25,785 nt of DNA, taken from IMG/VR virus record IMGVR_UViG_3300028393_000305, positions 1 through 25,785 of that record; one strand, written 5' to 3'. The notes below the pieces were generated by a model. The model saw nothing but the letters and a program-made list of their open reading frames with translations. It was not told the DNA's origin and ran no database searches. Numbering within the stretch: position 1 is the first letter of the stretch; each line of letters starts with the position of its first letter. The translations under genes were made by a program, and so were the position numbers. The DNA is from a virus. Shown piece after piece: positions 20,308 through 25,785 of this stretch.

Positions 20308-20672
20308 TGAATATGCCTGCGGCCCTTGATCTCGCTCTTTCTATCTTCATCTGGTTTAGTTCATCAGCCTTCGGCTACTTTGCAGCACGATGGTTCTGCC
20401 GCAAGTTCCTGGATAAGGATGATGATGTCGTTTCGCTAGGTACGGTATCTGCGGACGATATCATGGACTTTTCAGATGATGATAAGCCTTTCGTTCCCGT
20501 GAAGATTATCAAGGAGAATGGTCTCCATTATGCATGGTTTACCAATAACAACCTATTTGCAGGCCAAGCGGTGAGCGACGCCGAAATCCGCCTGACGGTT
20601 CAGGATCATCTTCTCGACCAGCTTGGGTTGAAGATAGCCTACGCCTATGAAGAACCAGAAACTGTTGCATAA
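20307..20672 (+). CDS. Single-pass membrane protein, 121 aa
   Basis: One clear membrane helix at about residues 6-26 (LALSIFIWFSSSAFGYFAA), then RWFCRKF as a positive flank that predicts a cytoplasmic C-terminal part. That part is acidic near 37-58 and then folded (LHYAWFTNNNLF). Not recognised. It is followed by an AT-rich terminator-like hairpin, so it is likely the last gene of its unit. Confidence 0.75.
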   Translation: MNMPAALDLALSIFIWFSSSAFGYFAARWFCRKFLDKDDDVVSLGTVSADDIMDFSDDDKPFVPVKIIKENGLHYAWFTNNNLFAGQAVSDAEIRLTVQDHLLDQLGLKIAYAYEEPETVA

Positions 20673-20680
20673 TTTATTAC

Positions 20681-20713
20681 AAAAATAATTCGTTTTTCTG
20701 AAATTATTTTTTC
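20681..20713 (+). terminator. AT-rich terminator-like hairpin
   Basis: AAAAATAATT 20681-20690 pairs perfectly with AATTATTTTT 20702-20711 around an 11-nt loop and ends in a T run. The stem has no G-C pairs, so the strength is uncertain. It marks the break before the block of small genes. Confidence 0.55.
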
Positions 20714-20789
20714 TAGTGATTTCAATGACTTAGTGGCATCCCTTTGCTAAGTTGTTGATTTTGCTAGAGTTTTTTATAGGAGGGTACCA

Positions 20790-20818
20790 TTGACAATGGG
20801 GTGGATCTCTGGTATTAT
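20790..20818 (+). promoter_or_regulatory. Sigma70-type promoter
   Basis: Perfect TTGACA 20790-20795, 17-nt spacer, TATTAT 20813-20818. It is the only clear promoter in the 187-nt gap 20673-20859 and faces the run of small genes. The rest of the gap is AT-rich and featureless apart from the hairpin at 20681. Confidence 0.85.
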
Positions 20819-20859
20819 TAGAATATAAGATGAGTTGAGAGACAAGAGAGACCTTGAGC

Positions 20860-20961
20860 ATGACAATAGCAGATACCGCCCTAATCTTCTCCCCCTTCAT
20901 CGCACTGGCTACGGTCATGCTGGTGGCTTTCGCCATCGTCGCCGTCCTCGACAACCGCTAA
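20860..20961 (+). CDS. Small membrane protein, 33 aa
   Basis: A 33-codon frame whose residues 8-29 form one hydrophobic helix (LIFSPFIALATVMLVAFAIV), ending VLDNR. Codons end mostly in C, unlike genes on either side. It is the first ORF after the promoter at 20790, with AGAGAG upstream. Small size limits confidence, but its place and the neighbouring similar ORF support it. Confidence 0.5.
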   Translation: MTIADTALIFSPFIALATVMLVAFAIVAVLDNR

Positions 20962-20976
20962 CAGGAGCTTGACAAT

Positions 20977-21096
20977 ATGGAATATGCAACCTTCACCGCC
21001 GTTCTCCTCATTGTCGCGTTCGTGTCGTTTTGTGTCGGCGTCCGAATGGGTTCGGCCTACGTTGCCAAGCGTATGATCGAGGAGTTCGGCAAGTGA
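20977..21096 (+). CDS. Small membrane protein, 39 aa
   Basis: ATG 20977 follows AGGAG at 20963-20967. Residues 5-24 are a hydrophobic helix (TFTAVLLIVAFVSFCVGV), followed by a basic-acidic tail. GC-rich codons. It may pair with the 33-aa protein just upstream in a phage-lysis or membrane role, but there is no direct evidence. Confidence 0.55.
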   Translation: MEYATFTAVLLIVAFVSFCVGVRMGSAYVAKRMIEEFGK

Positions 21097-21158
21097 ACAC
21101 CGACACAACCACCACCCAGACCGACGATTACCAGATTCCCTACGTCTCCCTTCGCTAA
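21093..21158 (+). CDS. Possible 21-aa peptide (GTG start)
   Basis: GTG 21093 overlaps the previous TGA (GTGA). The frame encodes 21 residues, Thr-rich then QIPYVSLR, ending TAA 21156. GGAG lies upstream at 21080-21083. It fills the gap neatly and has the same C-ending codon style, but it is short enough to be chance. Confidence 0.35.
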   Translation: MNTDTTTTQTDDYQIPYVSLR

Positions 21159-21173
21159 TACAGGAACTTGACA

Positions 21174-21377
21174 ATGACTGCTTTTCCCCGCGCCTTCACC
21201 GTTTACGGCTCTTTCTACGGCTCGGACGAGCTTCCCGAGGCCGTCGCGTCTTTCCCCACCTATCTCGAGGCTGAGATTTTCATCCGTCATTACCACGACA
21301 CCGACCCGGTGGTTGAGTATGATCGGTACCTTATTGAGATGACCGTCGGTGGTGTTCGCTTCGCCGCCTACGCCTAA
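21174..21377 (+). CDS. Hypothetical protein, 67 aa
   Basis: Starts after AGGA with the same ACAGGA(A/G)-CTTGACAAT leader as its neighbour upstream. The protein (FTVYGSFYGSDELPEAVASF, then an ETD-type acidic middle and VGGVRFAAY) looks like a compact alpha-beta fold. Not recognised. High GC compared with the phage average. Confidence 0.65.
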   Translation: MTAFPRAFTVYGSFYGSDELPEAVASFPTYLEAEIFIRHYHDTDPVVEYDRYLIEMTVGGVRFAAYA

Positions 21378-21392
21378 TACAGGAGCACAGCA

Positions 21393-21611
21393 ATGTCCAA
21401 AGTGGCTATCCGACCAAGTGTGGCAGAATTCCTTGAAAAGTATCCGACCGTTGATGGCTATACCTTGCTTTGTGTTTGCGAGGAAATCAACCGTCGTACC
21501 GGTGCTGGTATTGGCGCTTACGGAATTCTGACGCAAGCCTTGCTTCTCGACAACGCCGGTAAATACCTAGTCCGCGTTTGCGAATCCTTCCAGAACCAAT
21601 CTTCCAACTGA
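21393..21611 (+). CDS. Hypothetical protein, 72 aa
   Basis: The third gene with the repeated leader (AGGAGCACAGCAATG). The protein runs RPSVAEFLEKYPTVDGYTLLCVCEEINRR and ends VCESFQNQSSN; it is helical with three cysteines and no metal pattern. Not recognised. Confidence 0.65.
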   Translation: MSKVAIRPSVAEFLEKYPTVDGYTLLCVCEEINRRTGAGIGAYGILTQALLLDNAGKYLVRVCESFQNQSSN

Positions 21612-21622
21612 GGTAAATGAAA

Positions 21623-22060
21623 ATGGCTACTCGTTCCGCTATCGGCTTCCAGGAATTTGACGGCACCGTGACTGGCATTTATTGCCATTGGGATGGCTAC
21701 CTCGAGGGCGTGGGTCGCACCCTTGTTGAGAGCTATTCGGACCTTGAGACCGTTCTCGACCTTATCGACCACGGCGATGTTTCGTCCCTTGATGCCACGA
21801 TCGGTATCGCTCACCCGTTCTCCCGCTTCGGCACTGACCTGACTGACCAGCAGTGGGAGTCGCTTTACGGCGGCATGACCACCTTCTACACCCGCGACCG
21901 TGGCGAGACTACGCCTGCGCGTGACTTTACGGACGCCGACGCTTTCGTGGCTCATTACAGCGATTGCGAGTTTTTCTACCTGTTTGACGGCCACACCTGG
22001 TCGTACCGTACTCGCCGTACCACGGACTTTGTGCCCGTGACGGTCGAACTCCACGCTTGA
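21623..22060 (+). CDS. Conserved hypothetical protein (IYCHWDGY type), 145 aa
   Basis: The N-terminal segment TGIYCHWDGYLEGVG, then LVESYSD and LIDHGDVSSL, matches an uncharacterised family seen in many phages and plasmids. The later part (FVAHYSDCEFFYLFDGHTWSYR) is aromatic and beta-rich. No function is known. I chose ATG 21623 over 21617 because GAGG at 21610-21613 is 9 nt away. The end carries the next promoter. GC-rich codons as upstream. Confidence 0.8.
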   Translation: MATRSAIGFQEFDGTVTGIYCHWDGYLEGVGRTLVESYSDLETVLDLIDHGDVSSLDATIGIAHPFSRFGTDLTDQQWESLYGGMTTFYTRDRGETTPARDFTDADAFVAHYSDCEFFYLFDGHTWSYRTRRTTDFVPVTVELHA

Positions 22061-22085
22061 CAATCCGATCCAAACCAGCTATTAT
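22057..22085 (+). promoter_or_regulatory. Sigma70-type promoter
   Basis: Perfect TTGACA 22057-22062, which includes the upstream TGA, then a 17-nt spacer and TATTAT 22080-22085. It faces the gene at 22109. Confidence 0.85.
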
Positions 22086-22108
22086 TAGAGAATAGAAGGA
22101 GAGAACGA

Positions 22109-22387
22109 ATGGCACATTATGGCTTTCACGAAGCACTCAAGCATGGCTTTGTAGTCGCGTCCGATCCCGCGCTAGATTGGGTCGTGGTCTGGAATGGCTT
22201 CAAGACCTTCAGCGTGTATGACCTTTGCACCGACGCCAACTGGAAGACCGGCCTGAACGAGGTTGATATGTTCACGTCGGATGTGGCTGACCACGAGGAT
22301 GCCAAGCAATCCGCAGCCGACTATTTTGCCCGTATCTATGCCAGCTTTGAGGAAATTGAAGCCGAAGCAACCTTGATGGGAGTTTAA
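22109..22387 (+). CDS. Hypothetical protein, 92 aa
   Basis: Starts after AAGGAGAG at 22095-22102. The protein has FVVASDPALDWVVVWNGFKTFSVYDL then an acidic helical tail. Not recognised. First gene behind the promoter at 22057, followed at 2 nt by the next ORF. Confidence 0.7.
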   Translation: MAHYGFHEALKHGFVVASDPALDWVVVWNGFKTFSVYDLCTDANWKTGLNEVDMFTSDVADHEDAKQSAADYFARIYASFEEIEAEATLMGV

Positions 22388-22389
22388 AA

Positions 22390-22581
22390 ATGACCAAGCT
22401 TTATATTAGCCAGCGCGATGCTTGGGATGTTTCCGACTATGTGGAACAGCTTATGACCCTCAGTGAGGTCGTGGAAGTTCCTGGCGTGAATGAGCAAATC
22501 AGCCAGCTTCGGTATGAGATGCTACATAAGTTTACCAAGGAAGAACTTGAAGCCCAGGGCGTCGTCCCTCTCAACGGTTAA
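22390..22581 (+). CDS. Hypothetical protein, 63 aa
   Basis: A small acidic helical protein (YVEQLMTLSEVVEVPG, then QLRYEMLHKFTKEELEAQG). Not recognised. It starts 2 nt after the previous stop, with GGGAG at 22379-22383. It likely shares the transcript with its neighbours. Confidence 0.65.
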   Translation: MTKLYISQRDAWDVSDYVEQLMTLSEVVEVPGVNEQISQLRYEMLHKFTKEELEAQGVVPLNG

Positions 22582-22592
22582 GGAGTAATAAC

Positions 22593-23081
22593 ATGCCGAA
22601 TTGGTGCAGCAATACCATCACTGTTTCCCATGAAGATGGCGAGCAAATGGCTAAGTTTGAGAAGGCTATGGGCGAAGGCAATCTGTTTCAGACCTTCGTT
22701 CCGCTTTCGAGCGGCGAGTGGGACTACGGTACTGCCTGCGAGGAGTGGGGTACCAAGTGGGACGTGAATGGTGGTGATTTCAATTTTGATGATATGGCTG
22801 GCGATTATAATACTGGCTTTGGTTTCTTTGATACAGCCTGGGGCCCTCCGATTGCTTTCTATGAAGCAATGAAGGAGCTTGGTTTCCAGATCACTGCTAC
22901 TTACCACGAGCCGGGCCTCGCTTTCATTGGTCAGTGGTCCAATGAAGATGGCGACGAGTGTTTCGAATATGACTTCGAACAGGAAGACTGGCGTGATGGC
23001 ATTCCAGAGGAACTGACCGAGCAGCTAGAAGCTGATTACGATTCCTGGCTTGAATCCCAAGAAGAGATTGAGGAGGAATAA
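22593..23081 (+). CDS. YubB/Api92-like ferredoxin-fold protein
   Basis: 162 residues opening MPNWCSNTITV, with a WGTKWD motif in the middle and FDTAWGPPIAFYEAMKELGF, then YHEPGLAFIGQW. This is the pattern of the DUF1281/YubB ferredoxin-like family found on plasmids and phages; the fold name does not imply an iron-sulfur cluster. The C-terminal 40 residues are very acidic. No confirmed function. The ribosome site and start are GGAGTAATAACATG. Confidence 0.85.
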   Translation: MPNWCSNTITVSHEDGEQMAKFEKAMGEGNLFQTFVPLSSGEWDYGTACEEWGTKWDVNGGDFNFDDMAGDYNTGFGFFDTAWGPPIAFYEAMKELGFQITATYHEPGLAFIGQWSNEDGDECFEYDFEQEDWRDGIPEELTEQLEADYDSWLESQEEIEEE

Positions 23082-23083
23082 TC

Positions 23084-23347
23084 ATGCCGTACAAGACCGT
23101 CGAAGTTTGGATTGATGACGAGGAAATTAAAGAGGGTATCGACGAATTTGATGACCAGGACCTCATTGACGAACTGGAACATCGTGGGTACTACGTCGAG
23201 AAAACAATCGCAATTTCTGGTGAGACCACGGACTCAATTGCAACGGCAATCTGGGCGCTGTACCAAGCATATATAACCGAGACCGATGCAGGTTTCAGAC
23301 GAACCGCAGCTAAGGTATTCTGGGAACATTTAGGAAAGACGGCCTAA
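23084..23347 (+). CDS. Hypothetical acidic protein, 87 aa
   Basis: Starts 2 nt after the previous stop, with GAGGA close upstream. Residues 1-40 alternate acid and hydrophobic (VEVWIDDEEIKEGIDEFDDQDLIDELEHRG); the second half is helical. Not recognised. The TAATG junction with the next gene suggests coupled translation. Confidence 0.7.
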   Translation: MPYKTVEVWIDDEEIKEGIDEFDDQDLIDELEHRGYYVEKTIAISGETTDSIATAIWALYQAYITETDAGFRRTAAKVFWEHLGKTA

Positions 23348-23583
23348 TGAACGAACTTATCCACGCCGAAATCAAGATTAGCTTTATGAACTGGATCCAA
23401 TCCGAAATCTTTCGGATCAAGGAAAACAATCCAGAAATTCGTGTGGGTCGGATCGCTCAGGATGTGACCGACACCGCATTTGCGGTTTTGCTCGGCGTGT
23501 GGGAAACCTCTCACGGTGCAAAGCAGATGGCCGAAGAGTTCTACCAAGTGGCTGATGCAATGGTGGCTAAGGCTAACCGCTAA
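23347..23583 (+). CDS. Hypothetical protein, 78 aa
   Basis: A mostly helical protein (KISFMNWIQSEIFRIKENNPEIR, then a helix ending AEEFYQVADAMVAKANR). No known domain. Begins at the TAATG junction and precedes the dNMP kinase by 11 nt. Confidence 0.7.
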   Translation: MNELIHAEIKISFMNWIQSEIFRIKENNPEIRVGRIAQDVTDTAFAVLLGVWETSHGAKQMAEEFYQVADAMVAKANR

Positions 23584-23594
23584 AGGATGATGAT

Positions 23595-24185
23595 ATGTTG
23601 ATTGGTCTCTGTGGTCTCATTGGTTCTGGTAAGGGTACCGTCGCTGAATATCTCATGGAAGAGCATTACTTCCTTGGTGCTTCCTTCGCTGAAAAGCTGA
23701 AGGATGCCTGCGCTTGCATCTTCGGATGGGATCGTGATATGCTTGAAGGTGATACGCCTGAGAGCCGTCGCTTGCGTGAAATAGTTGATCCCTGGTGGGC
23801 CGATCGGCTTGGCATTCCTCATTTCAGTCCTCGGTTTGCACTCCAGCACGTCGGTACTGAGGTCATGCGTGGTACATTGCATCCTGATATCTGGGTGTTG
23901 GCTACTGAGCGGATGCTGAGCTACCATCTGTCGTTGGACTTCTCTGAGAACATTGTTATTGCCGATGTCCGCTTTCCCAATGAGATAGCTATGATCCGTC
24001 GGCTTGGCGGGCAAGTCTGGCATATCCAGCGTGGCAAATTGCCTGACTGGTTTGGCAAGAAGCATCCTGCTGGCATCCATGAGTCCGAATATGCATGGAA
24101 TAATGAGACCTTTGACCTGACGATCCATAACAATGAGACGATGAGTAGCCTATACAAAAAGGTTGACACCATCGTCCAGAAGTGA
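23595..24185 (+). CDS. Deoxynucleoside monophosphate kinase (T4 gp1-like)
   Basis: 196 residues. The Walker A loop GLIGSGKGT is at 7-15, and the dNMP-kinase segment IVIADVRFPNEIAMIRRLGG is present near the middle, with the HESEY element after it. These enzymes phosphorylate dNMPs (in T4 dTMP, dGMP and hydroxymethyl-dCMP) to diphosphates for phage DNA synthesis. The substrate range here is unknown. It starts after AAGGATGATG. The last codons overlap the next promoter. With RNase H and the MazG-like protein it forms the DNA and nucleotide part of the window. Confidence 0.9.
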   Translation: MLIGLCGLIGSGKGTVAEYLMEEHYFLGASFAEKLKDACACIFGWDRDMLEGDTPESRRLREIVDPWWADRLGIPHFSPRFALQHVGTEVMRGTLHPDIWVLATERMLSYHLSLDFSENIVIADVRFPNEIAMIRRLGGQVWHIQRGKLPDWFGKKHPAGIHESEYAWNNETFDLTIHNNETMSSLYKKVDTIVQK

Positions 24186-24191
24186 TATGAT
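24163..24191 (+). promoter_or_regulatory. Sigma70-type promoter
   Basis: Perfect TTGACA 24163-24168, 17-nt spacer, TATGAT 24186-24191 just after the kinase stop. It precedes the gene at 24215. Confidence 0.88.
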
Positions 24192-24214
24192 GTTTCCACA
24201 ATAGGAGATCAAGC

Positions 24215-24592
24215 ATGAAAGTTGGCGATGTGGTAACTGTTATGGTTCGCGATCCTCGCAATGCAGCCATGTATTGTGCTGGCGTTGTGCGCGAGTGGAA
24301 CGAATACACCGGCACCATCGTGCCTAATCTCAAAGGCTTTGGCCCTGATGTTTTCTGCCTGTCTACGGGTGATGCCAAGTTTCCCGTGCGCATGATAGAG
24401 AAGGCTAGGACCACATTCTATCGTGCTGAATTTGAAGGTGCTACTGTCACGCCTACATCCAAGACCTTCATCGTCAAGGGTTCAAAGCCCGGCTCGTCAT
24501 ACACTGTTACCTGTGATGGTTCGCACTGGAGCTGCACATGTGTTGGTTTTGGCTTCCGTAAAGACTGCAAGCATGTTCGGGAGTGCAAGTGA
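24215..24592 (+). CDS. SWIM-type zinc-finger protein
   Basis: 125 residues. The first 60 (VGDVVTVMVRDPRNAAMYCAG and on) look like a small beta-barrel. The C terminus has the SWIM pattern C107-x-C109 ... C118-x-H120 in a short helix, which would bind zinc and may contact DNA, RNA or protein. Phage SWIM proteins of this size are uncharacterised. It has its own promoter and AGGAG at 24203-24207, and a TGATG junction with the next gene. Confidence 0.8.
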   Translation: MKVGDVVTVMVRDPRNAAMYCAGVVREWNEYTGTIVPNLKGFGPDVFCLSTGDAKFPVRMIEKARTTFYRAEFEGATVTPTSKTFIVKGSKPGSSYTVTCDGSHWSCTCVGFGFRKDCKHVRECK

Positions 24593-24897
24593 TGCCTTTC
24601 GGCGGATATAATAAACTAGACGATGGTGAGTATAAAGATTTTTCACCGTGGGGCCCAAGGAGAGAACCGTTGATTACCGAAGAGCGTTTACACGAGATCA
24701 TTACTCAAGCTGGCTTTCGCGTTGATGAAGATGAGATACTTTCTCGCTGGCGCGAAGGTGTGGATATTTCCGATGATGTTATGAAGCTTATCAAGTTGGT
24801 CGCTGAGGAGTGTATCAGACTTGGCGAAGAATCGCAATATAAATGCAGGACATTTCCTGTGTCGGTAGCAATCAAAGATCATTTTGGAATCAAGTAA
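24592..24897 (+). CDS. Hypothetical protein, 101 aa
   Basis: The frame could extend upstream to 24583, but the ATG at the TGATG junction is the natural start. Helical and acidic (ITEERLHEIITQAGFRVDEDEIL), then EECIRLGEESQYKCR. Not recognised. Confidence 0.7.
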   Translation: MPFGGYNKLDDGEYKDFSPWGPRREPLITEERLHEIITQAGFRVDEDEILSRWREGVDISDDVMKLIKLVAEECIRLGEESQYKCRTFPVSVAIKDHFGIK

Positions 24898-25181
24898 TGC
24901 CTAGATATTCGTTGGTACGTGACAAAGATGGTGCTGGTGACTCCGGGCCTATGTGTGAAATCCTTGACGCTGAGAGCGGCACGGCTGTAAAGAATGCTGA
25001 CTACCCTATGGTTGGTTATGGTGTTCGCGTTGGCTCGCCGTATGGTCGTACATACTCCGCACAAGATTATTGGCAGACAACACCGATTACCGAAATCACT
25101 GAGGAGTCTGTCAATGATGAAGGTTTCTGGACCGTGAAGTTCAAGACCAAAAACTCAAGCTACATATGGAAGGAGTTTTGA
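24897..25181 (+). CDS. Hypothetical protein, 94 aa
   Basis: Starts at the TAATG junction. Beta-rich with Gly and Tyr (VGYGVRVGSPYGRTYSAQDYW), ending NSSYIWKEF. Not recognised. The upstream part of its frame (to 24843) overlaps the previous gene and is ignored. Confidence 0.7.
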   Translation: MPRYSLVRDKDGAGDSGPMCEILDAESGTAVKNADYPMVGYGVRVGSPYGRTYSAQDYWQTTPITEITEESVNDEGFWTVKFKTKNSSYIWKEF

Positions 25182-25182
25182 T

Positions 25183-25401
25183 ATGACAGTCCGCATTGAA
25201 TATATGATAGTAAATGTTATCGGTTCAGTTATTACCAATTGGTGTACAACGGAAGGTTCCGTACAAAATGATCCACAGGTGTACATACCTCGCGCATACG
25301 CGGCAGCGAATCGTTTTTCTCAAGGAATGAACGGTCATAAGGCGCGAGTCCGTATAGTTGATGAACAAACAAGCAGAATAGTGGATATGGTAAATGTCTG
25401 A
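25183..25401 (+). CDS. Hypothetical protein, 72 aa
   Basis: Begins 1 nt after the previous stop with AAGGAG at 25169-25174. The protein is beta-rich, with RAYAAANRFSQGMNGHKARVRIVDE near the end. Not recognised. Overlaps the next gene by 8 nt. Confidence 0.65.
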   Translation: MTVRIEYMIVNVIGSVITNWCTTEGSVQNDPQVYIPRAYAAANRFSQGMNGHKARVRIVDEQTSRIVDMVNV

Positions 25402-25785
25402 TAAAGATGATATGTGGGAAGCTTTTGCAAAGATAGGTGAGCTAATGGAAGAGCGTGAAAAAGAACTTGACAATCTCGCAGAAACCTGCGATTATGATAT
25501 GAAGCTTGCAGTTACTCGTTGGGTGTTCAAACACATTGCAGCTCATGGCGCAGAAGGTGGTTCTTATCGCCATCTGATTTATGATCGTCTTGGTTTTGGA
25601 CCTGATGCTTATGCGCCATTGTGTAGTGATGGGCTATTCATCAGTAATGAGTTTGATGCTGAGGCTTTGCCGAATGCCAGACATATGCTCAAAGGAGCAT
25701 TCGAAAAGGGTCGCGAAGATATGCGCGAATATCATTTCAAAGAACTAAAAGAAGTCCTGAATTGTTGTGATGAGCCAGGATGCTA
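25394..25785 (+). CDS. Partial hypothetical protein, at least 130 aa
   Basis: ATG 25394 opens a frame that runs off the window without a stop. Acidic helical start (MWEAFAKIGELMEEREKELDNLAE), then YRHLIYDRLGFGPDAYAPLCSDG and a helix ending KELKEVLN and NCCDEPGC. A family could not be assigned. It continues the run of small coupled genes. Confidence 0.75.
   Translation, partial: MSDKDDMWEAFAKIGELMEEREKELDNLAETCDYDMKLAVTRWVFKHIAAHGAEGGSYRHLIYDRLGFGPDAYAPLCSDGLFISNEFDAEALPNARHMLKGAFEKGREDMREYHFKELKEVLNCCDEPGC

Larger units (their letters stand above)
20957..21395 (+). repeat. Repeated translation-initiation segment, three copies
   Basis: The ends of three genes and starts of the next share nearly one sequence: CTAACAGGAGCTTGACAAT (20957-20975), CTAATACAGGAACTTGACAATG (21155-21176) and CCTAATACAGGAGCACAGCAATG (21373-21395). 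Each includes the stop codon, the ribosome site and the start. Confidence 0.65.

Noticed and set aside
20966-20974. TTGACA boxes in the repeated leaders at 20970 and 21168
   Set aside because: No -10 box lies 16-18 nt downstream; they are part of the initiation repeat, not promoters.
21518-22063. 181-aa minus-strand ORF
   Set aside because: It is a by-product of the GC-rich codons of the plus-strand gene at 21623.
23580-24128. 182-aa minus-strand ORF
   Set aside because: It lies opposite the dNMP kinase and has no domain of its own.
1-25785. CRISPR array, insertion sequence or integrase/attachment site
   Set aside because: No spaced direct repeats, transposase, terminal repeats or recombinase were seen. 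tRNA repeats explain the repeated motifs.

Overview
This window is accessory DNA of a large, probably lytic tailed phage of the T4 superfamily that infects a Gram-negative host. Support comes from 17 tRNA genes, a T4-type RNase H (FEN-1 family), a T4 gp1-like dNMP kinase, DUF2693- and DUF6433-type small proteins, TATAAATA boxes like T4 late promoters, and tightly packed genes that overlap at ATGA, TAATG or TGATG junctions. The host cannot be fixed from sequence alone. Sugar genes and 2-oxoglutarate oxygenases of this kind are common in large T4-like phages of alphaproteobacteria and cyanobacteria.

Layout. (1) 1-6351 is a tRNA-rich stretch: Asp, Leu(TAG), Leu(CAA), His, an amber suppressor with anticodon CTA, Tyr, Met/Ile2, an initiator-like Met, Phe, Ser(GCT), Trp, Ser(TGA), Gln, Cys and Gly. 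Between them lie two 2OG-Fe(II) oxygenases, an HNH protein, a BPL_N/GATase-like protein, a secreted barrel-like protein and small ORFs. Three ORFs end inside the next tRNA, and three spacers look like structured RNA. (2) 6353-7537, minus strand, is a phage-type radical SAM protein. (3) 7531-14211 reads as one transcription unit behind a consensus sigma70 promoter: tRNA-Leu(TAA), a YkuK/DUF458 RNase H-fold protein, two 2OG oxygenases around another CAT tRNA, then a GT11-like glycosyltransferase, gmd, a ColD-like dehydratase, a fucose/colitose synthase and a PhyH-type oxygenase. (4) 14195-20672 holds a pair of ORFs separated by one in-frame TAG, a GT4 glycosyltransferase, a large unknown protein, RNase H, a MazG-like protein, DUF6433 and several hypotheticals. 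(5) 20673-25785 holds a terminator-like hairpin and a run of very small ORFs, first GC-rich, then a YubB-like protein, dNMP kinase, a SWIM zinc-finger protein and a partial gene at the edge.

How the genes work together. Gmd, the ColD-like enzyme (His-His where the PLP lysine normally sits) and the reductase/epimerase together fit GDP-L-colitose synthesis. The adjacent GT11-like enzyme is the obvious transferase. The GT4 enzyme and five oxygenases may add to glycan or protein modification. Eight promoter candidates of the form TTGACN-17-TAnnAT, most buried in the 3' end of the upstream gene, suggest transcription by host sigma70 RNA polymerase. The strongest unusual signals are the predicted amber suppressor tRNA together with an in-frame TAG-separated ORF pair, a trio of leucine tRNAs without a long variable arm, a phage-borne initiator-like tRNA, and the colitose-type cassette.
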